From: Lentisphaeria bacterium UBA1829
GTDB lineage: Bacteria; Verrucomicrobiota; Lentisphaeria; Victivallales; UBA1829
Direction of reading: 5' to 3'
DNA length: 12,144 nucleotides
NCBI GenBank assembly: GCA_002338895.1
Contig: DDJH01000049.1
Coordinates: 1 to 12,144, forward strand
Each line of letters starts with the position of its first letter. Position 1 is the first letter of the stretch. The notes under the pieces were generated by a model that worked only from the letters and a program-made list of their open reading frames with translations, did not search any database and was not told the origin of the DNA. Positions 6,123 through 12,144 of this stretch are shown here, one piece after another. Both the position numbers and the translations under genes were made by a program.

Positions 6123-9100
6123 TCACCAGTGGTAATAGCGATAGGGATCGTCTTCCTGCTTCAGATCCTGAATGTAGTAATCGGTGCCGTAGAGGACGGG
6201 ACCGGCACTCAGGCGTGGAAGTCCGGTCAGTCCGCCGGACCCGCGCAGGTTGTTGACCAGAATGGTCAGACGGTTCCTGCCGGAATTTTTCAGCAGGGAG
6301 GGGGAGAGCGTGTAGCGGCGCTGAAGATGCCAGTAGGTCTTCGGATGGGTCTTTTCGGAGACCTCGCCGAGGAATTTCCCGTTCAGCCAGACCCAGGATT
6401 CATCGTCGACTCCGCCCAGCTCGAGTGTGATCGGACCCGGAGCGAAGTGGCTCGGCATTTCAAAATCCAGCGCATACCAGAAGTAACCGATTTCGGGAAC
6501 ATCGTCGAACTGGAGATTGAACATGCCCGGGACTTCAACGGGTCGCCAGGTTGCGAGGGAGCAGGAGGGGAGGAAGAAGCCTTTTTCCTTTCCGGTTTTC
6601 TCCGCGTCGCCGATTCCTTTCCAGCCGGGGAAGAGGGGATGGATGCGAAGAACGCCGGGACGGCTCAGGGTCCGGAGCAGACCATCCTCCGTCCGCGCGC
6701 CGAGATTGTAGAGAAGACGGCCTGCAAGATAACGGTTCCGCCGGATTGTTTTCCGGAAGTAGCGGCTGTCGCTGTTCTCAAACATCTTCGGCGTCGCCTG
6801 AAGCATCGCGAGGGCTCCGGTTCCGCCGGAGCGCGGAAGGAGGAGAAGCGCTTCGTTGCCGTTTCCGCGCCCGGTATATGCCGCGATCGGGATTTCGCCG
6901 CGCCAGTAGAGATCGGCGCGCGTCACGCCGGAGAGAAGACCGCGTCCGGTATCGGGGAGCGCGGGATCGGGCAGGACGGTCCGTGCGGCAAACGCATCCG
7001 CCTTTCCGAGAGCCCGGTTGGACTCCTCCGCGGAGAGGCCGAATGTGACCACATCGATCCCCTGTTTGCGCAGCTCATCCGGGCGGATCGCCGGGTCGAA
7101 GCCGGAACCGAGGACGAGAATCGCCGGTTTCCCGTTCTCGACCTTTCCGGTCCAGGGGGATGCGGAATGGCCGAGTTCCCGCAGCAGACCGGCCCCCTCC
7201 GGGTTCCCGGAGTAGAACACCTTCCCGGGGGAGGAAGCACGGGAGGCGACGGGGGAGAGAAGATTCAGGAACAGACGGTCGGCCGCCGGATCGTTTTCGG
7301 TGCGTCCGGAGAGATCCATCTGGCAGAAGAGAATCGAGCCGTTTCCGCTGCGCCACTGGAGAAGCGGAGTGTACTGCAGATCGAATCCGCCTGCGAGAAC
7401 GGGGAGGAAATTTCCCCGCTCGGGTTTTTCGATCAGCACGCTGGCGGTGACGCCCCGGTTCCGGTTCCGCCAGACCCGCTGATTCTGAAAACCGTTCCAG
7501 AGTGTCAGGGGGATCCGTTTCCGGTATCCGTCGAAATAGGGGGCGGTCAAAGTGGATTCTCCGCGCCAGTTTTTCAGGAGATCCGCGTTCAGGCCCCGGA
7601 GAAGGGGGTGGGCGGCCGGGACGGGGAAGACCTCCCGGAGACCGATCTCATTGACACGGAATCCGAGACGGGTCAGACCTTTGGCGCTTTGTTCCATTAC
7701 AAGAATGGTCAGTCCGTTCCGGAGCGCGGCGTCGGCGGGAAGATGGACGCTCATGTCATCCAAGGCCTCCCGTCCGATCACAAGCACTGTTTTTTCAGGT
7801 CGGGCAAGGTTCCGGAGGAAGGAACCGTCCGCCAGCTCCCGTTTTCCGATGGAGCGGAAGGGGAGATTCAGGCGCTTCAGCTCCCGGGTGGTTTTTCCCG
7901 CGGGATCGAAGACGAGAAGATCGGAATCCGGTTTCTCCGGTCTGGGGAGAAGATGGATCGGGAGAGTGTCGTTCTGAACGAAATGCTGCGGTTTTGCGCC
8001 GAAGGAGAGATCCCGGCTTTCGAAAGTGAATTCGGCGCGGAGTTCGTGGCGTCCCGGCTTGAGCGTGTCCGGAAGACGGAGGCGGATCGGGACATCCTTC
8101 CGTTCCCCGGCCGCAACCGGGACGGAAAACTCCTGCGACCAGTCTGTGCCGGAGAGAGTGAGACGACCTTTGACCACGCCGTCGCGCCGGGTGTCATTCA
8201 GCAGCACGCAGCTTTTTTCCAGCAGATCGCCCGGATAGCGGATGTGGCTCTTTTCCGAAAAGTCGCCGGATTTTCCTCCGAGGAAGGCGCAGAACGGCTG
8301 GTTCCAGCGCAGAATCGCCTCTCCAATCCGGGTCGGTGTTCCGGGATGGTCAAAGGAGGAGTAGAGATATCCGTCGTCCAGTTTCCCGTAGAGCTGCAGG
8401 ACGGCGGGCTGGATCCGGTCCGGCACGATGCCCGGCCGTTCCAGATTCCGATAGCGGTCCGGCACGTCGACCGCTTTTGCCGGACGCGTGAACCATTGAC
8501 TGTCGTGATCCCACAGAATCATGGCGGAACAGCCGTTGGCACGGTGGCTCCGCCAGTTGTCGTGTACAAATTCGGAGAGGAGGTCCAGATAGCCGCGCTT
8601 CAGGAATTCCAGTCCCGAGGAGCGCACCAGCTCCGACCACTGATGCGCCTTCCCGATCCGGTGACGCCGCTGCTGATCCAGCAGAGAGGCGCGGTTCTCC
8701 TTTTCCATTTTGTAGGCGGAGTTTCCGAAGTAGGCCGCGGCGTATTCCGCGTCCCAGATCTGAAAGAGGTCGCGGGTGGTCCAGATGAACTGCGGGCCGC
8801 GGTAGTTGGAGAAGCTGGAGACGTGCGGCATGCCCCACTCCACGAAGATGACCGGTTTTCTGCCCTCCTTGTTCCAGTGCTCGAGCCAGTCGCTGCGTTC
8901 CTGAATGGGGGACCAGTTCAGGTAGATGTTCAGCGTGTAGCATTCGCCGAGGTCGCCGGAGGAGTGGTTGTAGATCACGCGCGAGGGATCCATCTGTTTG
9001 ATCCGTCCGGCAACTTCGAGCGCTTTGCGGCGGGTTGCATCGTTCCAGACTTTCGGCATCTGTTTTCCGTCGATGGCAAGCGGATTCTGATCGCCCTCGT

Positions 9101-11450
9101 ATCCGGCGGCGTTGTGGTTCATGGCGTACAGGACAATGGAGGGGTGGTTGCCGAAAAGTTCCATCAGACGGCTGGTCAGCGCCTTGTATTGTCCGAAGAG
9201 TTCCCGGTTGTCGATCTGCCAGTCGATCGTGGAGAGGTGGGGAAGCGGGAAGGAGCAGACGATACCGGTGTCATCGGCCGCCTGATAAAGTCCTTCCATA
9301 TATCCGGCGTAGCCGGGGACAAAGCCATAGTTCGTGGTCTGGAAAAAGTTATACCCGTACTTCTTCAGCCGGCTCAGTGTTTTCCGGCAGGTCGCATAGC
9401 GGGACTGCGCGGCAAAGCCGCCGAAACTGTGAAGGGAGTTTCCCCGCAGATGAATTTTTTTCCCGTTCAAAAAAAAATCCCGTCCGGAGACGGTGAACTC
9501 ACGATAGCCGAAGCGGACCGGAAGAGATTCTTCCAGGACACTTCCGTCCGGACCTTTCAGGATCAGTTTGAGAAGATACTGATTCTGCGGCGTGTCGAGA
9601 TCCCAGGTTTTCAGGGAGCAGGTCTGCGTGAACTGGATGCGTCCGTTTTTGCGGACCGCGGAGGAGAGCGGGAGAGGCGGGAGCGAAATGGCGGGTGTAT
9701 CCGGAAGCGGATCCGTGGAGCGGCCCGCCTCCTGCAGAACGGCCTGCAGAGTCCCTTCGGACGGGAGGTCGGAGGCGGTGAAATCAAAGGTGATTCTGCC
9801 GTCTTTGACGTGGGAATAGACCCGGATATCCTGGATTTCGGGCCCCTCTTTCCGGGCGGATTCCAGGAAGAGGTCTCCGGTGATGCCTCTGCGCTGAATG
9901 GTTCCGCTCTCTTCCATTGTCCGGTCGGCGGCGGAGAAGACGATCCGTTTCTTCAGCGGACGCGCCTTGACCAGAATCGCCAGCTCCTGCTCCTGCCCGG
10001 CAATGAGATGTCCGGTCAGATCCAGAAATCCGCCCGGAAAGAGGAGTTCTCCCGCCGTTTTTCCATCCACAAGCACTTTCGCATAGCTTTGAAGCAGACG
10101 GAATTCCAGACGGATTTTCCGGTTTTTCCAGTGTTCCGGTGTCCGGATGGTGCGTTTGTACCATCCGGCGGTCAGATTGGTCAGATTCCGGGACTGCACC
10201 CGGCTGACCAGAATCTCCTGTTCCGGATTGAGAAAGTCCCATGTGGTCTCCCGCGGCCAGATCCCGGGAACTTTGAACCAGCCCCATCCGCTTCCGGGGG
10301 CGGGGAGACGTTCTGTCTCCTCCCGCTCATACGCCGGATAGAACTGCCACAGAGAGTTCAGGCAGATCCGTTCCCGGGTGAGACTGCGCTCCTTCCACGC
10401 CCGTGTCAGTTTCGGATCGGGCGAAAACCCCTTCGGCGCGGGAACATCCCGCTTCCCGGAGCGCAGAAGACGGAGATTTGTGCATTCAAACGTTCCGGAT
10501 GTCCCGAAATGGGCCGGCATGATCCGGAAGAAGCGCGCTCCTTCCGGGACCGTGTAGACCCGGGAGAAGTGCTTCCAGGAATTCGTGCCCTTCCCGTGGG
10601 GAATCTCCGGCCAGGGACCGCAGTGCTTCTTGTCCGCATTGAGAAAATCCAGCGCGACGCGTCCATCCTGCCACCCCTCTTTTCCCGGAACGAGGTTCTC
10701 CGTCCGGTAATCGCAGGAGAACTCCAGATGCGTGGTCCCCTCGGGAATGGGAATCTCCCGCGGAAGATGTCCGGGGCCGGAAAGAAGCAGCGATGCGGAA
10801 ATCCCGTCCCGGCGGATCGAGAGGTTCTTCTGATCCTTCGGAAGCTTTCCGCTCTCCGTCCCGAGAAAATTTTCAAAATAGAGAAGATCGCCCCCCTCCA
10901 CGGGGAGGACCTGAATTCCGGAGCAGAGAAATTCTCCTCCCGTTCCGAAATGAACCGGCGTGACGCGGAAGCGGGTCGCCCCCTCCGGAACAGTATACAC
11001 CCGGGAGAAAAGTTTCCATGCTGTCGTCTCTTTCGCATGAGGCACTTCCGGCCAGCCTCCGACCAGTTTGCCTGCGTCGTTCAGAAAGGCCAGCGCGACG
11101 CGTCCGTCCTGCCATCCCTCTTTCCCGGGAACAATCTTCTCCGCCTTGTACAGGCAGGAGAACTGTATTTTTTTCGTTTCGGGGGGTAGTCTCAGATCCC
11201 CGTCGATCCGATCACCCGGCTTCAGCGAAAGGACCGTTCCGGATTCCGTTTTGCGGATTCCCGCTTTCCCGCTGCTCTTCCATGACGCCGGAAGCGCACT
11301 GCCTTCCGAAGCGGTCCGGAAATCCTGGTGGAGAAGCGCCCCTTCCGATGGAGGAATGATGCTTTTCTCCTGCGAGAACAGTGGTGGAGCCCCCAGAATC
11401 AGGAGGGCGGAAGAGAGAGCCGAAGCGGTTCGAAAACATGATTTCAGCAT
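6123..11450 (-). CDS. Giant secreted GH2-like multidomain protein with altered catalytic motif
   Basis: This 1775-residue protein is much longer than typical GH2 enzymes (600-1100). Residues 1-26 are a signal peptide (ASALSSALLILGAPPLFS). Two duplicated beta-sandwich, carbohydrate-binding-like units follow at about 36-185 and 186-330. A GH2 sugar-binding jelly roll (354-500), an Ig-like domain (535-650) and a TIM barrel (651-1050) form the GH2 core. The barrel starts with FFLNGKKIHLRGNSLH (659-674). The nucleophile region is KPVIFVEWG (865-873) with E871. The acid/base site, normally WSLGNE after NHPS, reads YAMNHN (775-780), so N780 replaces the glutamate. After the barrel come a beta domain (1078-1150), two Rossmann or amidotransferase-like regions (about 1175-1405 and 1407-1585) and a last jelly roll (1610-1750) with WVWLNGKFLGE. 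The ATG at 11450 follows GGGAG at ten bases. It sits 49 bases after the pseudopilin gene and directly before the GH106 gene. Activity is uncertain; the substrate could be a galactoside, mannoside or uronide. Confidence 0.85.
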   Translation of the reverse strand: MLKSCFRTASALSSALLILGAPPLFSQEKSIIPPSEGALLHQDFRTASEGSALPASWKSSGKAGIRKTESGTVLSLKPGDRIDGDLRLPPETKKIQFSCLYKAEKIVPGKEGWQDGRVALAFLNDAGKLVGGWPEVPHAKETTAWKLFSRVYTVPEGATRFRVTPVHFGTGGEFLCSGIQVLPVEGGDLLYFENFLGTESGKLPKDQKNLSIRRDGISASLLLSGPGHLPREIPIPEGTTHLEFSCDYRTENLVPGKEGWQDGRVALDFLNADKKHCGPWPEIPHGKGTNSWKHFSRVYTVPEGARFFRIMPAHFGTSGTFECTNLRLLRSGKRDVPAPKGFSPDPKLTRAWKERSLTRERICLNSLWQFYPAYEREETERLPAPGSGWGWFKVPGIWPRETTWDFLNPEQEILVSRVQSRNLTNLTAGWYKRTIRTPEHWKNRKIRLEFRLLQSYAKVLVDGKTAGELLFPGGFLDLTGHLIAGQEQELAILVKARPLKKRIVFSAADRTMEESGTIQRRGITGDLFLESARKEGPEIQDIRVYSHVKDGRITFDFTASDLPSEGTLQAVLQEAGRSTDPLPDTPAISLPPLPLSSAVRKNGRIQFTQTCSLKTWDLDTPQNQYLLKLILKGPDGSVLEESLPVRFGYREFTVSGRDFFLNGKKIHLRGNSLHSFGGFAAQSRYATCRKTLSRLKKYGYNFFQTTNYGFVPGYAGYMEGLYQAADDTGIVCSFPLPHLSTIDWQIDNRELFGQYKALTSRLMELFGNHPSIVLYAMNHNAAGYEGDQNPLAIDGKQMPKVWNDATRRKALEVAGRIKQMDPSRVIYNHSSGDLGECYTLNIYLNWSPIQERSDWLEHWNKEGRKPVIFVEWGMPHVSSFSNYRGPQFIWTTRDLFQIWDAEYAAAYFGNSAYKMEKENRASLLDQQRRHRIGKAHQWSELVRSSGLEFLKRGYLDLLSEFVHDNWRSHRANGCSAMILWDHDSQWFTRPAKAVDVPDRYRNLERPGIVPDRIQPAVLQLYGKLDDGYLYSSFDHPGTPTRIGEAILRWNQPFCAFLGGKSGDFSEKSHIRYPGDLLEKSCVLLNDTRRDGVVKGRLTLSGTDWSQEFSVPVAAGERKDVPIRLRLPDTLKPGRHELRAEFTFESRDLSFGAKPQHFVQNDTLPIHLLPRPEKPDSDLLVFDPAGKTTRELKRLNLPFRSIGKRELADGSFLRNLARPEKTVLVIGREALDDMSVHLPADAALRNGLTILVMEQSAKGLTRLGFRVNEIGLREVFPVPAAHPLLRGLNADLLKNWRGESTLTAPYFDGYRKRIPLTLWNGFQNQRVWRNRNRGVTASVLIEKPERGNFLPVLAGGFDLQYTPLLQWRSGNGSILFCQMDLSGRTENDPAADRLFLNLLSPVASRASSPGKVFYSGNPEGAGLLRELGHSASPWTGKVENGKPAILVLGSGFDPAIRPDELRKQGIDVVTFGLSAEESNRALGKADAFAARTVLPDPALPDTGRGLLSGVTRADLYWRGEIPIAAYTGRGNGNEALLLLPRSGGTGALAMLQATPKMFENSDSRYFRKTIRRNRYLAGRLLYNLGARTEDGLLRTLSRPGVLRIHPLFPGWKGIGDAEKTGKEKGFFLPSCSLATWRPVEVPGMFNLQFDDVPEIGYFWYALDFEMPSHFAPGPITLELGGVDDESWVWLNGKFLGEVSEKTHPKTYWHLQRRYTLSPSLLKNSGRNRLTILVNNLRGSGGLTGLPRLSAGPVLYGTDYYIQDLKQEDDPYRYYHW
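9455..9477 (-). repeat. Two adjacent homopolymer runs inside the GH2-like gene
   Basis: On the coding strand a run of nine T (9477-9469) is followed seven bases later by a run of seven A (9461-9455). They encode the D-F-F-L and K-K-I parts of the conserved stretch that opens the TIM barrel. Runs of this length are prone to polymerase slippage, and a one-base change would remove the barrel and everything after it. The reading frame is intact in this sequence. Confidence 0.8.
10488..11123 (-). repeat. Tandem duplication in the N-terminal region of the GH2-like gene
   Basis: Residues 110-174 (11123-10929) and 257-321 (10682-10488) align without gaps at a spacing of exactly 147 residues (441 bases). 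By hand count about 45 of 65 positions are identical. Blocks KEGWQDGRVAL and FSRVYTVPEGA are the same in both, and HFGT recurs near each end. The full repeat unit is probably the whole 147-residue domain, with lower similarity at its beginning. This looks like a duplicated carbohydrate-binding or attachment domain. Confidence 0.85.
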
Positions 11451-11499
11451 AAGGAAAACACTCCCTGGTTATTGTTTTTCTGTGAGATTGATATAATTT

Positions 11500-12144
11500 T
11501 CAGCGGGTTTCCAGATAGTAGTAGTTCTGTTTCCCGTTTTTTCCTGCCATCAGGACGCTCTGGCGCATCCAGGCGACGTGACCGTCGGCCATGCCGACAT
11601 TGATTCCGTTTTCATGCCGGTTTCCGACCGCCGGATCCGGTCCTCCCCACGTGCAGCCGGGATACCAGAGCTGAGCCAGTTCGGAAGCGTTGCTTTTGTA
11701 CCAGTCGGTTGTATCGCCGAACAGGATGCTTTCCGAGGCCTGTTTGATGGAGGCGAGTTTTTTTCTCCCCAGCGTGTTGGAGTCGCTGGTTCCCATCCGG
11801 ACGTTCCATCCGTACCCGGACAGGTAATCGTTTCTGTGGACGACCGGACAGCGGAAGATCCCGGTGTACAGCAGAGGACTGCCGTAGGAGTCGGAATCGG
11901 AGATTTTCAAATTCAGATAGGAGGAAATTTCCCACCGCCAGCAGGTCACGCGGTTGGAGGGCGGATCGGTGCTCAGGACCGGCAGATAATCGTTGTGGTC
12001 GGCCACATACATTTGAACGGCGTTGGCGATCTGTTTCTGATTTCCGATGCATTGAGTCTGATGAGCTTTTCTTCTTGCCTTGTTCAGGGCGGGCAGAAGC
12101 ATTCCCGCGAGAATCGCAATGATCGCAATTACAACGAGGAGCTC
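11500..12144 (-). CDS. Prepilin-like protein with H-X9-DG domain (5' end beyond window)
   Basis: The reading frame is open to the right edge, so 214 residues are visible and the start is outside. The first visible residues, [20 protein letters not shown], are the hydrophobic helix that follows the prepilin-peptidase cleavage site in type IV pilin and type II secretion pseudopilins. The internal ATG at 12102 is therefore not the true start. The globular part has IFRCPVVH (96-103) and YGWN (111-114). It ends in [19 protein letters not shown] (175-193), where H177 and D187-G188 fit the H-X9-DG signature exactly. This family is greatly expanded in Lentisphaerota and Planctomycetes, commonly near secreted hydrolases. 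It is probably a membrane-anchored filament or secretion component. The GH2-like gene follows 49 bases downstream without a clear promoter or terminator between, so an operon is likely. The precise role of such paralogues is not established. Confidence 0.92.
   Translation of the reverse strand, partial: ELLVVIAIIAILAGMLLPALNKARRKAHQTQCIGNQKQIANAVQMYVADHNDYLPVLSTDPPSNRVTCWRWEISSYLNLKISDSDSYGSPLLYTGIFRCPVVHRNDYLSGYGWNVRMGTSDSNTLGRKKLASIKQASESILFGDTTDWYKSNASELAQLWYPGCTWGGPDPAVGNRHENGINVGMADGHVAWMRQSVLMAGKNGKQNYYYLETR

Noticed and set aside
6115..6126. GTG at 6126 as start of the GH106-like gene, overlapping the previous stop by four bases.
   Set aside because: No ribosome binding site precedes it, while the ATG at 6117 has GGTGAG just upstream. 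The difference is only three residues and cannot be settled from sequence alone.
5254..6135. A 293-codon plus-strand open frame opposite the start of the GH106-like gene.
   Set aside because: Same antisense codon register as the minus-strand gene, no recognisable product and no convincing ribosome binding site.
6129..11189. A very long open frame on the plus strand (1686 codons) opposite the GH2-like gene.
   Set aside because: It lies exactly in antisense codon register with the minus-strand gene. In that register stops appear only where the real gene uses TTA, CTA or TCA, codons this genome seems to avoid. The translated product has no recognisable domain, while the minus-strand protein has clear GH2 motifs.
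11451..11499. A separate promoter for the GH2-like gene in the AT-rich 49-base gap.
   Set aside because: There are TATAT-like bases but no -35 box at a proper distance, so readthrough from the pseudopilin gene is the simpler reading.
11500..12102. Treating the pseudopilin as a complete 200-residue gene starting at ATG 12102.
   Set aside because: The frame continues upstream to the window edge and encodes the conserved pilin helix ([14 protein letters not shown]), so that ATG is internal and the gene is truncated by the edge.

Overview
The window reads as part of a carbohydrate-degradation locus from a Lentisphaerota/Victivallis-like bacterium of the PVC group. This placement is an inference. 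It rests on the pairing of an H-X9-DG prepilin-like protein with large glycoside hydrolases, the GH106-like and GH38 genes, the GC-rich codon use, and the absence of any SusC/SusD-type genes. No rRNA or other phylogenetic marker is present.

Layout from right to left: the minus strand carries a likely operon. It begins with a prepilin-like (pseudopilin) gene cut by the right edge (12144 down to 11500). Next comes a 1775-residue secreted GH2-like protein (11450 to 6123), then an 890-residue GH106 (alpha-L-rhamnosidase-type) protein without a signal peptide (6117 to 3445). Gaps between these genes are 49 and 5 bases. Converging on the operon is a plus-strand ROK-family regulator (2324 to 3466), whose 3' end overlaps the GH106 gene by 22 bases. 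Divergent from the ROK gene is an AraC-family regulator (2139 to 1273). Downstream of that, with its own likely promoter, is the first 388 codons of a GH38 alpha-mannosidase (1166 to beyond position 1).

Inferred cooperation: the GH2-like protein would act outside the cytoplasm. The GH106-like and GH38 enzymes lack export signals and would finish off imported oligosaccharides inside the cell. The ROK and AraC proteins would sense sugars and control the two transcription units. No transporter is visible, so uptake must be encoded elsewhere.

Points that stand out: the GH2-like protein lacks the usual catalytic acid/base glutamate but keeps the nucleophile glutamate. It is also unusually long, with a 147-residue tandem duplication at its N-terminus and two amidotransferase-like domains after the barrel. 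The ROK protein has lost the kinase-site residues. The AraC and ROK genes have near-consensus divergent promoters. There are no tRNA, rRNA, CRISPR or insertion sequences that I can see, and no gene-free stretch longer than 184 bases.
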